64,000 nucleotides of DNA from Chromobacterium phragmitis (lineage in GTDB: Bacteria; Pseudomonadota; Gammaproteobacteria; Burkholderiales; Chromobacteriaceae). Every line of letters starts with the position of its first letter. Positions within the stretch are counted from its first letter, which is position 1. Position numbers and translations under genes: made by a program. The notes below the pieces were generated by a model. That model made no database searches, was not told the DNA's origin, and saw only the letters and a list, made by a program, of their open reading frames with translations. Below are positions 56,757 through 64,000 of the stretch, piece by piece. Location of the stretch: the NCBI RefSeq assembly GCF_003325475.1, contig NZ_CP029495.1:4464001-4528000 (forward strand), written 5' to 3'.

Positions 56757-57578
56757 ATGGCAGGCAAGTCCAAAAAGTTCTGCATCGCCACCGAAGGCGC
56801 TACCACCGATGGCCGCGTCATCGAGCGCGCCTGGCTGGAGCAGATGGCCAAAAACTACGACCCCAAGCTCTACGGCGCGCGCATCAACATGGAGCACATA
56901 AAAGGCTTCACCTCCGACAGCCCGTTCCGCCGCTACGGCGACGTGTTGGCGCTCAACGTCGACGAAGGCGCCGACGGCAAGTTGCGGTTGTACGCCGTCA
57001 TCGATCCCACCGACGACCTGGTCGCCATGACCCAGGCCCGCCAGAAGGTTTACTCCTCCATGGAGGTCAACCCCAAGTTCGCCGACACCGGCGAGGCCTA
57101 TCTGGTCGGCCTGGCCGTCACCGACGACCCAGCCAGCCTCGGCACCGAGATGCTGCAGTTCAGCGCCAGCGCCAAAAACAACCCGCTGGCCAAGCGCAAG
57201 GCAGATCCCGACAACCTGTTCACCGAAGCGGTCGAGTTCAGTCTGGAGATGGAAGACGAGCATCCCGGCAAGGCCCTGCTGGAGGGCTTCAGCGCCAAGA
57301 TCAAGACCCTGCTCGGCGGCGCCAGGAAAACCGCCGACGCCAACTTCAGCGAAATCCAGCAAGCGGTGGAGCTGATCGCCGACAGCCAGAAGCAAGTGCT
57401 GGAGCAGTTCGCGGCGCTGTCCTCCAACCAGACCGAACATCAGGCGCAAAAGGAACAGCTGCAGAAACTCTCCGCCGACCACGCCAAGCTGGTGCAAACC
57501 CTCAGCCAACAACCGTCCGCCAAACCGCGCGACCGCACCCCAGGCGGAGACACTAGTGCCGCAGTAACCGACTGCTGA
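56757..57578 (+). CDS. O: Capsid scaffolding/maturation protein (P2 O-like)
   Basis: 273 residues. N-terminal KSKKFCIATEGATTDGRVIE and YGARINMEHIKGF, typical of gpO serine protease/scaffold; C-terminal coiled coil (SSNQTEHQAQKEQLQKLSAD). Cleaves the capsid precursor and is removed from the head. Divergent from P. Confidence 0.94.
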   Translation: MAGKSKKFCIATEGATTDGRVIERAWLEQMAKNYDPKLYGARINMEHIKGFTSDSPFRRYGDVLALNVDEGADGKLRLYAVIDPTDDLVAMTQARQKVYSSMEVNPKFADTGEAYLVGLAVTDDPASLGTEMLQFSASAKNNPLAKRKADPDNLFTEAVEFSLEMEDEHPGKALLEGFSAKIKTLLGGARKTADANFSEIQQAVELIADSQKQVLEQFAALSSNQTEHQAQKEQLQKLSADHAKLVQTLSQQPSAKPRDRTPGGDTSAAVTDC

Positions 57579-57608
57579 TCTGCCACCCACCAGAAAGCCA
57601 ACGACGCC

Positions 57609-58634
57609 ATGCGAAACGAAACCCGCCCGCTATACGAAGCCTTTGCCGCCCAGGTCGCCAAACTGAACGGCGTGGCCACCGCCGAGAAGTCCTTCTCGGT
57701 CACCCCCGCCATCCAGCAAAAACTGGAAAGCCGGATCCAGCTCTCCAGCGCCTTCCTCGGCATGATTAACATTTTCCCCGTGACGGATCTGGAGGCCGAA
57801 AAGCTCGGCCTCGGCGTGCTCGGCCCCATCGCCGGGCGCACCAAAACCAGCGCCAGCAAGAAACGCCAGCCTCGTTCCATGGCCGACTTCGTATCCGGCA
57901 AATACCGCTGCGAAAAAACCGACTTCGATACGGCCATTCCCTACGCGCAAATCGACATGTGGGCCAAGTTCGCGGACTTCCAAACCCGGCTGCGCGATGC
58001 CATCGTCAAACAACAAGCGCTGGACCGCATCATGATTGGTTTCAATGGCATCTCCGTCGAAGAAGACACCGACCGCGTGGCCAACCCGCTACTGCAAGAC
58101 GTCAACAAGGGCTGGCTGCAGCAATACCGCGAAAATGCCGCGGCGCGCGTGATGAAGGAAGTGAAGAAAGACTCTGGCAAAGTGCTGATCGGCCCCGGCG
58201 TCGCGACTGAGGATGGCTACAAAAACCTCGACGCTCTGGTCTTCGACGCCACCAACAACCTGATTCATGAAGTGTTCGCCGAACACCCGGATCTGGTCGT
58301 AGTGGTCGGCCGCGATCTGCTGGCCGACAAGTACTTCCCCATCCTCAATAAGGACAATGCGCCCACCGAGCAACTAGCCGCCGACGTAGTCATCAGCCAA
58401 AAGCGCATCGGCAATCTGCCCGCCGTGCGCGTGCCGTTCTTCCCGGCAGGAAAAATGCTGATCACCCCTCTGTCCAACCTCTCCATCTACTACCAGGAAG
58501 GGGGGCGCCGCCGCCACCTCCGCGAAGAGCCGGACTACAACCAAGTGGCCAACTACGAATCGAGCAACGACGCATACGTCGTCGAGTGCTACGAAGCAGG
58601 TTGCCTGATCGAAAACATTGAGCTGGTGGCCTGA
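57609..58634 (+). CDS. N: Major capsid protein (P2 N-like)
   Basis: 341 residues. MRNETRPLYEAFAAQVAKLN start, then INIFPVTDLEAEKLGLGVLG and TDFDTAIPYAQIDMWAKFAD, all gpN features. HK97-fold shell protein. Confidence 0.96.
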   Translation: MRNETRPLYEAFAAQVAKLNGVATAEKSFSVTPAIQQKLESRIQLSSAFLGMINIFPVTDLEAEKLGLGVLGPIAGRTKTSASKKRQPRSMADFVSGKYRCEKTDFDTAIPYAQIDMWAKFADFQTRLRDAIVKQQALDRIMIGFNGISVEEDTDRVANPLLQDVNKGWLQQYRENAAARVMKEVKKDSGKVLIGPGVATEDGYKNLDALVFDATNNLIHEVFAEHPDLVVVVGRDLLADKYFPILNKDNAPTEQLAADVVISQKRIGNLPAVRVPFFPAGKMLITPLSNLSIYYQEGGRRRHLREEPDYNQVANYESSNDAYVVECYEAGCLIENIELVA

Positions 58635-59308
58635 TGACCAGCCCTGCCCGCGCCCACTTCCTGCGTGCCTGCGCCGCCGAGGCATCCGTCTCGGCGGCTG
58701 CCGGCCAGCCACTCCAAGCCACGCAATACGAGCTGATGCTGCTCAAGCTCGCCGAAGACCGCCGCCGGCTGAAAGACATCCAGTCCATGGAAGCCAAGGC
58801 CGAGCTCAAGCGCCAGTTGTTGCCGGAATACGCGCCATGGATCGACGGCGCGCTGTCCGCAGGAGGCGGCGCCCAGGACGCCGTGCTGATGGCCGTCATG
58901 GTCTGGCGGATCGACGCCGGCGACTACGGCGGCGCGATGGACATCGCCGCCTACGCCATCCAGCACAAGCTGGCCATGCCCGACAACTACCAGCGGACAA
59001 CCGGCGCGGTCATCGCCGAAGAAGTGGCTGATGCCGCCAAACGCGCCCGCGACGGCAAACAGCCCTTCGACCTCGCCATTCTGCAGCGGGCGATGGCCCT
59101 CACCGAGGCCACCGACATGCACGACCAGATCCGCGCCAAATTGCACAAGGAACTGGGCCTACTGCTGGCGGAGACAGACAAGTCCGACGCCTTGCGGCAG
59201 CTGCAGCGCGCCACCCAGCTGTTCGACAAGGTGGGCGTCAGGAAGGAAATCGAAAAGCTCGAACGCGAGCTGAAGAACGCGGACGCCGCCCGGCAGGGCG
59301 GCGGCTGA
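58634..59308 (+). CDS. M: Terminase small/endonuclease subunit (P2 M-like)
   Basis: 224 residues, start overlapping the N stop by one base (TGATG). QYELMLLKLAEDRRRLKDIQ and LLPEYAPWIDGALSAGGGAQ are gpM features. Cuts cos with gpP. Confidence 0.93.
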   Translation: MTSPARAHFLRACAAEASVSAAAGQPLQATQYELMLLKLAEDRRRLKDIQSMEAKAELKRQLLPEYAPWIDGALSAGGGAQDAVLMAVMVWRIDAGDYGGAMDIAAYAIQHKLAMPDNYQRTTGAVIAEEVADAAKRARDGKQPFDLAILQRAMALTEATDMHDQIRAKLHKELGLLLAETDKSDALRQLQRATQLFDKVGVRKEIEKLERELKNADAARQGGG

Positions 59309-59397
59309 CACCGGGCGAACCCCGCGACCAGGCGGCAGGGGGCGGCGATGGCAGCGTCTGATCAAAACCCCCTCCACCGCCTCCAACAGGAGCCGAC

Positions 59398-59868
59398 ATG
59401 CTGATCCAACCCGCAAAACCATCCGGCGGCGCCAACGAAAGCGCGTCGATCCGTTCCGGCAGCTTCTGGCCCGAGGTCGATCCCATCGCCGCCCGCGCCG
59501 CGATGAGGCTGGACGGCACGGTCACCGCGGAGCGGCTGCGCAGCGCGCTGATCGAGGCGATCGCCAGTGTCAACAGTCAGTTGGCCGACTGGCGCCGCCT
59601 TGCGCAAGATGCCGGAAACGCCAGCTTGCACGCGGTGCCGGCTGACGAGATCGACGGCCAGTCCATCCAGGTACAGCGCTGGCAGCGCGCGGTGCAGTGC
59701 CTGGCCGCGGCCAACCTGACCGAACGCTATCGCAGCTTCGACAGCACCGCCGCCGGGCACAAGCAGGCCGACGAACTCGGCACCGCCATCGACGATCTGC
59801 GCCGCGACGGACGCTGGGCCATCAGCGACATCCTCGGCCTCGGTCGCAGCACCGTGGAGTTGATCTGA
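59398..59868 (+). CDS. L: Head completion protein (P2 L-like)
   Basis: 156 residues. FWPEVDPIAARAAMRLDGTV and LTERYRSFDSTAAGHKQADE fit gpL. An 89-base gap separates it from M. Head-to-tail connector. Confidence 0.92.
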   Translation: MLIQPAKPSGGANESASIRSGSFWPEVDPIAARAAMRLDGTVTAERLRSALIEAIASVNSQLADWRRLAQDAGNASLHAVPADEIDGQSIQVQRWQRAVQCLAAANLTERYRSFDSTAAGHKQADELGTAIDDLRRDGRWAISDILGLGRSTVELI

Positions 59869-60080
59869 TGCGCGTCGCCGCGCGACAAGGCGACACCGTC
59901 GACTTGATCTGCCACCGCCACTATGGCCGCACAGCCGGCGTCACCGAGGCGGTCTACGCCGCCAACCCCAGCCTGGCCGACATCGGCCCGACGCTGCCGA
60001 TCGGCACCCCGGTCAACCTGCCCGACCTCACCACCCAACCAGCTGAAGCCATCCGGCAACTGGTCAATCTTTGGGACTGA
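59868..60080 (+). CDS. X: Tail protein X (P2 X-like, LysM-type fold)
   Basis: 70 residues. RQGDTVDLICHRHYGRTAGV and NPSLADIGPTLPIGTPVNLP are typical of gpX. ATG overlaps the L stop. Confidence 0.93.
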   Translation: MRVAARQGDTVDLICHRHYGRTAGVTEAVYAANPSLADIGPTLPIGTPVNLPDLTTQPAEAIRQLVNLWD

Positions 60081-60082
60081 AA

Positions 60083-60454
60083 ATGGCTGAACCCGCCTCC
60101 ACTTCCGCCACCTATGCCGCCGTCGCCGGCGCCAGCCTGCTCGCCATGTTCCCCGGCCTGGATGCCGGAGCCGTGCTCGGCGCGTTCGCTGGCGCGGCGG
60201 TGTTCGTCATGTCCAGCAACGAGCTCGGTGTAGGCAAAAAGCTGGTCTTCCTTGCCCTCGCCTTCGTCGCCGGCCTCATCGCCGCGCCCATGGCCACCAC
60301 CTTGTTGGCCACGATGCTGCCTGCGCGCGTCCAAGTCTCCGCCGGCGTCGGCGCGCTGCTGGCCAGCGCGCTGGTGATCAAGGTGCTGATCCGCCTGATC
60401 AACAAAGCGGATTCGATGGACTTGCTGACTGGAATGAAAGGAGGCGGCAAATGA
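60083..60454 (+). CDS. Phage membrane protein, putative holin
   Basis: 123 residues, three hydrophobic segments (ASLLAMFPGLDAGAVLGAFA, LVFLALAFVAGLIAAPMATT and VSAGVGALLASALVIKVLI) and a short basic tail, as in class I holins. Holin role is from position before the endolysin. Confidence 0.75.
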   Translation: MAEPASTSATYAAVAGASLLAMFPGLDAGAVLGAFAGAAVFVMSSNELGVGKKLVFLALAFVAGLIAAPMATTLLATMLPARVQVSAGVGALLASALVIKVLIRLINKADSMDLLTGMKGGGK

Positions 60455-60762
60455 CCGCCCTCACTGCCGCGCTCAGCATCGCCTGCTGCCTGCGGCTCAT
60501 CCTGTTCTCCCGCCGCGGCGCCGCGCACAGGCCATGGGCCAGCGCGCTGGCCTACTTGCTGATCGTCGCCTTCGGCGCGCTGGCCATCGCCCCCCTGCTC
60601 GGCCAGCCGGCCGCCGCCGGCTGGGCGCAGCTGCTGATCAATATCGTGTTCGCCGCGGCGCTGTTTTCGGTCGGCGGCAATGTCGTCGAGCTGTTCCGGC
60701 CGGCCAGCGACAGCCGGCCGTCCCTCATCCTGCGCATTCTCCGGAGAGAAACATGGATCTGA
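60451..60762 (+). CDS. Phage holin-family membrane protein
   Basis: 103 residues with hydrophobic segments near 1-18, 32-50 and 57-78 and a basic C-terminus. Overlaps the previous gene by four bases (ATGA) and the endolysin by ten. The pair may act as holin and antiholin. Confidence 0.75.
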   Translation: MTALTAALSIACCLRLILFSRRGAAHRPWASALAYLLIVAFGALAIAPLLGQPAAAGWAQLLINIVFAAALFSVGGNVVELFRPASDSRPSLILRILRRETWI

Positions 60763-61553
60763 TCCTCAAGAAAGGCGATCACGGCATTGCCGTCCAGGAG
60801 CTGCAGCACAAGCTCAACACCCAGGGCGCCGCGCTGTCGGTGGACGGCTGGTTTGGCGACGCCACCGAGGCGGCCATCGCCATCGTGCAACGCCGGGCGG
60901 GACTGGTGGTGGATGGCGTGGCCGGGCCGAAGACGATGGAAGCGCTGCGCGGCGAGGACAAGATCGCCCGGCTGCGGGAAAGCGACCTGCAGGCCGCGGC
61001 CGACCGTCTCGGCGTGCCGATCTTCTGCATCAAGGCCGTCAACGATGTCGAATCCCGCGGCAGTGGTTTCCTGGCGGATGGCCGCCCGGCCATTCTGCTC
61101 GAGCGTCACATCGCCTACCGGCAAGCCACGGCGGCGGGCATGGACGCCGAAGGCCTCGCCATCCGGTTCCCCAAGCTGCTCAGCCGCGCCCGCGGCGGCT
61201 ATGTCGGCGGCGCCGCGGAATGGGTCCGCTTCGACAGCCTGCGCAGCGTTACCAGCCAGGCCATCGCCGTGGAGGCCTGCAGCTGGGGCCTGTTCCAGAT
61301 CATGGGCTTCCACTGGCGGGCGCTGGGCTATGCCGGTGCGCTGGATTTCCAGCAAGCCATGACGGCGGGGGAGGACAAACAGCTGGACGCCTTCACCCGC
61401 TTCATCGCCGCGGATCCGGCGCTGCTCAAGGCGCTGAAGGCCAAGAAGTGGACCGACTTCGCGCGGCTGTACAACGGCCCGGCGTTTGCCGAGAACCTGT
61501 ACGACGCCAAGCTGGCCGCCGCTTACCTCAAGGCGGAAAGGCTGGCAGCATGA
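60753..61553 (+). CDS. Endolysin: peptidoglycan-binding plus N-acetylmuramidase domain
   Basis: 266 residues. Residues 1-65: PG_binding_1 (VQELQHKLNTQGAALSVDGW). Residues 85-266: DUF3380-type muramidase with VNDVESRGSGF, whose Glu is the likely catalytic residue, and ACSWGLFQIMGFHWRALGY. No signal peptide, so it depends on the holin. GGAGAG before ATG. Confidence 0.92.
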   Translation: MDLILKKGDHGIAVQELQHKLNTQGAALSVDGWFGDATEAAIAIVQRRAGLVVDGVAGPKTMEALRGEDKIARLRESDLQAAADRLGVPIFCIKAVNDVESRGSGFLADGRPAILLERHIAYRQATAAGMDAEGLAIRFPKLLSRARGGYVGGAAEWVRFDSLRSVTSQAIAVEACSWGLFQIMGFHWRALGYAGALDFQQAMTAGEDKQLDAFTRFIAADPALLKALKAKKWTDFARLYNGPAFAENLYDAKLAAAYLKAERLAA

Positions 61554-62089
61554 GCTGGCTCCGCGACAACCTGCGCTGGCTGGCGCTGCTGGCCCTCGCC
61601 CTGTGCGCCATCGCCGCCGGCGCCGCCATATGGCTGCAGCGCCTCGACAACGCCCGGCTGCGCGAGCGGCTCGACGCCGGCAACGCCCAGCGCGACGCCC
61701 TTCACGGCCAGCTGCAAACCGCGCAACAGACCATCGCCGGCCAAGACGCGCAGATCGGCGAGCTCGCCGCCCTCAACCGCCAGCAAGCCGCAGACGCCAA
61801 GCGGCAACTGCAGCTTATCGACGCCATCACCCGCCGCGCGGCCACCCGCGCCGCAGAACTGGAAGCCACGCTCAATGAAGACCAAGACGCCAAACGCTGG
61901 GGCGATACTCGTCTGCCTGACGCTGTTGCCCGCCTGCTCGACGCCGCCCGCGCCGCAGGCGATCCCGCCGGCGCGCCCGATCCTGCTGCAAGCCTGCGCG
62001 CCGGTGACGGCATGCCAGCCGCCGGCCGGCAGCCCGAGAACCAACCGCCAGCTAGCGCAAACGCTGCAGGCGGCCCGAGCCGCCCTTGA
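61550..62089 (+). CDS. Inner-membrane spanin Rz-like (LysB)
   Basis: 179 residues. N-terminal membrane anchor (LRWLALLALALCAIAAGAAI) and a long periplasmic coiled coil of Ala/Gln/Glu/Arg. Starts within the endolysin stop (ATGA). Confidence 0.85.
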   Translation: MSWLRDNLRWLALLALALCAIAAGAAIWLQRLDNARLRERLDAGNAQRDALHGQLQTAQQTIAGQDAQIGELAALNRQQAADAKRQLQLIDAITRRAATRAAELEATLNEDQDAKRWGDTRLPDAVARLLDAARAAGDPAGAPDPAASLRAGDGMPAAGRQPENQPPASANAAGGPSRP

Positions 62090-62156
62090 GATCTGCGCCG
62101 CCCAGGTGGAAGCCATCGCCGCCTGCCAGCAACGCGCCGCGAGCCAACGCCCATGA
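61875..62156 (+). CDS. Outer-membrane spanin Rz1-like lipoprotein (LysC)
   Basis: 93 residues in another frame inside and beyond the Rz gene. Lipoprotein signal MKTKTPNAGAILVCLTLLPA with lipobox LPAC, Pro-rich mature part. The nested arrangement is classic for Rz/Rz1. Confidence 0.85.
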   Translation: MKTKTPNAGAILVCLTLLPACSTPPAPQAIPPARPILLQACAPVTACQPPAGSPRTNRQLAQTLQAARAALEICAAQVEAIAACQQRAASQRP

Positions 62157-62365
62157 CCGACATCTTTGACCAAGCCCAGGCGTTGGAGCTGCGCCAGCGC
62201 GAGGAAGCGCTCGCCCGGCAGGCCGCCAAGCAGCGCGGCGGCGCCAGCTTCAGCCACTGCGAGGATTGCGGCGACGAGATCCCGCCGCTGCGCCGCGAGA
62301 AAGCGGCCGGCTGCACCCGCTGCGCGCCATGCCAATCCGACCACGAGAAAGCCAGCCGCCGATGA
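62153..62365 (+). CDS. DksA/TraR-type zinc finger protein
   Basis: 70 residues. Complete C4 finger C-x2-C-x17-C-x2-C (residues 36, 39, 57, 60). Small phage TraR-like proteins can bind the RNA polymerase secondary channel and mimic DksA/ppGpp. Overlaps the Rz1 stop and the R start by four bases each. Confidence 0.88.
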   Translation: MTDIFDQAQALELRQREEALARQAAKQRGGASFSHCEDCGDEIPPLRREKAAGCTRCAPCQSDHEKASRR

Positions 62366-62760
62366 ACAAAGCCGCCAGCCTGCGCGCCGCCCTGGAGGCG
62401 GCTTTGCCTTATCTGCTGGACGATCCCGATCGCCTGGTCATGTTCATCGACGCCGGCCAGGTCGCCGCCGGCATGGGCGGCCCCAGTTTCGAGTACCGCT
62501 ACACGCTGACCATCGGCCTGCTGGACTTCAACCTGCATCCAGACGAGGTGATGATCCCGCTGCTGCGATGGCTGCGCGCCAACGAGCCGGCGCTGCTGCA
62601 AAATCCGGACAAGGCCCGCGAGGCGATCGCCTTCGAGGCCGAGATCCTCAACCACGCCGCCTACGACCTGCGCCTGCAGGTGAAGCTGACCGAGCGCGTC
62701 AAAGTCACCATCTCCGGCGACGAGTGCGTCGCCGAACACCTGCCCGAGCCGAAGCCATGA
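62362..62760 (+). CDS. R: Tail completion protein (P2 R-like)
   Basis: 132 residues. MNKAASLRAALEAALPYLLD, YRYTLTIGLLDFNLHPDEVM fit gpR. Terminates the tail tube. Confidence 0.92.
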   Translation: MNKAASLRAALEAALPYLLDDPDRLVMFIDAGQVAAGMGGPSFEYRYTLTIGLLDFNLHPDEVMIPLLRWLRANEPALLQNPDKAREAIAFEAEILNHAAYDLRLQVKLTERVKVTISGDECVAEHLPEPKP

Positions 62761-63200
62761 GCGCGCAGCGCTACGAGGACGCGCTGGCCGGCCTGCTCGC
62801 CAATCTGGACGGCAAGGCCCGGCGGCAGCTCGCTCGCGAGATCGCCAGGCAGCTGCGCCAGAGCCAGCAAAAGCGCATCGCCGCCCAGCTCAATCCGGAC
62901 GGCAGCGCCTTCGCGCCGCGCAAGCCGCAGATCCAGGACAAGAAAGGGGCCATCCGGCGCGCGATGTTCAGCAAGCTGCGCACGGCCCAATGGCTGAAGA
63001 CAGAAGCCAGCGCCGGCGGCGCGGCGGTCGGTTTCATCGGCGAGGTCGAGCGCATCGCGCGGGTCCACCAACTCGGACTACGTGATCGTGTCTGTCAGCA
63101 CGTGTCTCGCGAGGTGCAATACCCAGCGCGTGAATTGCTGGGCTTAAGTCCACAAGATTACGAAATGATAAGGGATAAGGTTGTAGATTTCTTGTCTTAA
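62757..63200 (+). CDS. S: Tail completion/virion morphogenesis protein (P2 S-like)
   Basis: 147 residues. LDGKARRQLAREIARQLRQS, NPDGSAFAPRK and GFIGEVERIARVHQLGLRDR fit gpS. The last 40 codons are clearly more AT-rich than the rest, suggesting a recombination junction inside the gene. Confidence 0.9.
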   Translation: MSAQRYEDALAGLLANLDGKARRQLAREIARQLRQSQQKRIAAQLNPDGSAFAPRKPQIQDKKGAIRRAMFSKLRTAQWLKTEASAGGAAVGFIGEVERIARVHQLGLRDRVCQHVSREVQYPARELLGLSPQDYEMIRDKVVDFLS

Positions 63201-63201
63201 A

Positions 63202-63369
63202 CTAATTCTTGGGCATTGCAAGCTGAAAAAAGCTAGCCAATATTGTCAGCACCAAGAGACCTAGCATGCAATTAAGCATAAACTGATCATGTTGTTTTAG
63301 CGTCATCGCGACTGAAAAAACACCAAACATTTGAAAAAAATACTGAAAATTAGAAAAGAATTTCTTCAT
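63202..63369 (-). CDS. Small membrane protein, moron cargo (55 residues)
   Basis: Reads MKKFFSNFQYFFQMFGVFSV at the start, then a central KQHD polar stretch and a second hydrophobic helix around GLLVLTILASFFQLA. AGGA lies about six bases before the ATG. Two short membrane helices. The stop is one base from the S stop on the other strand, so it neatly fills the gap. AT-rich, unlike the phage late genes. No family recognised. Confidence 0.65.
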   Translation of the reverse strand: MKKFFSNFQYFFQMFGVFSVAMTLKQHDQFMLNCMLGLLVLTILASFFQLAMPKN

Positions 63370-63436
63370 TAAATCCTACCTATTTCCCTTGCTAATAACA
63401 ATCATCAGCAAGAGGTGTTAAACATAAAGTCAATCA

Positions 63437-63455
63437 GATTAATTTAAAATTAATC
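63437..63455. repeat. Perfect inverted repeat at the end of the moron protein gene
   Basis: GATTAATTT-A-AAATTAATC, overlapping the stop codon of the 63450-63998 gene. Could be an operator or weak terminator between the two cargo genes. Confidence 0.45.
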
Positions 63456-63998
63456 CCCGCCATCGCCTTCGCCTCCGTCACCCCCGCACGGCCCCATGCC
63501 TCCAGATGGTTCATTGGGATCATGTGGCGCACTGCATGATACCGATCCGTGGCTTTCTGTGTGGCTGACGCCATGGCCCTCGCCCCCGTGTCCAGCGTCA
63601 GGAACCACCATAATGCAGGCCCCAGTTATGCCTGTCGCGGCTCCGGTTGTCCAAGACAGCATGCCTGGCAAGGATGGATTCTGCACGACTGCAGGAATGT
63701 TCCCGAGGGCCGCAACTATCGCACCAATACAGGCGCCATTTGCGCCAGTATATTCAAGATGTGGAGCGCCAGGAACGTGGCCATTAACTCCAGGGTAGCC
63801 ACTCAAGCCCGGTGTATTTGCCATACCGGGCTGATTAATTTGCGTGGCAGGATATCCGCTAAGGACAGCCAATGCAGCGGGGGACAAATTGACTGAAACG
63901 GAAGGTGTCGGCTGTGGAGCTGGTTTCGGCGAATTTGATTGTTTTTGAGCAGCCGCTGCCAGCATGTTGCGCAGCATATTTGTACTGATTTCCATCAT
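63450..63998 (-). CDS. Gly/Pro/Ser-rich moron protein of unknown function, possibly partial
   Basis: 182 residues if it begins at 63998 or 63995, two to five bases from the window edge, so the true start may lie outside. N-terminal polar segment with a Pro-rich linker (SPKPAPQPTPSVSVNL), then a Gly-rich middle holding two related hydrophobic stretches (GACIGAIVAALGNIPA and GAATGITGACIMVV), then a His/Gly/Glu-rich and acidic Gly-rich tail (GGDGGEGDGGD) with Cys residues. No signal peptide. Not a known P2 structural gene. It lies on the opposite strand to the late operon. Confidence 0.65.
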   Translation of the reverse strand: MMEISTNMLRNMLAAAAQKQSNSPKPAPQPTPSVSVNLSPAALAVLSGYPATQINQPGMANTPGLSGYPGVNGHVPGAPHLEYTGANGACIGAIVAALGNIPAVVQNPSLPGMLSWTTGAATGITGACIMVVPDAGHGGEGHGVSHTESHGSVSCSAPHDPNEPSGGMGPCGGDGGEGDGGD

Positions 63999-64000
63999 AT

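Noticed and set aside
61550..62156. Apparent frame conflict between two overlapping plus-strand genes
   Set aside because: Not an error: nested Rz/Rz1 spanin genes normally overlap in different frames.

Overview
The window is high-GC DNA from a betaproteobacterium of the Neisseriales, most likely Chromobacterium or a close relative. This is inferred from gene content and protein similarity to families I know from that group; no species-level marker is present. Bases 1-52316 read as chromosome with ordinary, compact housekeeping and lifestyle genes. Bases 52317-64000 are the left part of a P2/phiCTX-like prophage inserted at the 3' end of a tRNA-Thr(UGU) gene.

Chromosomal layout. 1-5462: a partial flavoprotein, a chemoreceptor with a c-type haem motif, the RNA helicase DbpA, and a GDPD-fold protein without signal peptide. 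5812-9287 (minus): a complete taurine/sulfonate operon tauABCD. 9465-22871: a second chemoreceptor, a queuosine-precursor transporter behind a candidate preQ1-I riboswitch, a SnoaL-like protein, an LLM flavin oxidoreductase, a cytochrome c, a metalloprotease-like gene broken by one amber codon, aquaporin AqpZ, a YqaA-type membrane protein, L-serine dehydratase, a GNAT acetyltransferase, arginine decarboxylase SpeA and AstE. 22933-33009 (minus): an uninterrupted flgBCDEFGHIJKL rod-hook-filament-junction operon, preceded by a near-consensus sigma-54 promoter and divergent from a double-receiver protein whose first receiver lacks the phospho-acceptor Asp. 34141-38496: an unknown protein, a probably inactive membrane EAL protein, an RhlE-type helicase with a long structured leader, and a small secreted protein. 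38604-45659: a locus for uptake and use of amino-sugar (chitin-derived) oligosaccharides, with a GH9 glycosidase, ROK regulator, BadF-type amino-sugar kinase, binding protein and two permeases but no ATPase. 45791-52193: a small membrane protein, MHS-family MFS transporter, MtfA peptidase, CPA2 antiporter translationally coupled to a YbdK-type carboxylate-amine ligase, NudC, and a very Lys/His-rich exported protein.

Prophage. After the tRNA come about 740 bases without a convincing gene but with many GTNACC/GGTNAC motifs, then a sequence resembling the P2 cos site. Next are Q and P (minus), and O-N-M-L-X, two small membrane (holin-like) proteins, endolysin, nested Rz/Rz1 spanins, a DksA-type zinc finger, R and S (plus). 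No integrase or repressor is present, so the phage is probably arranged like phiCTX, with attP beside cos and int at the far right end outside the window. Right after S the base composition drops sharply and two minus-strand genes appear: a 55-residue membrane protein and a Gly-rich 182-residue protein with hydrophobic segments. This cargo (moron) pair is the most novel-looking element in the window; a toxin/immunity or superinfection-exclusion role is only a hypothesis.
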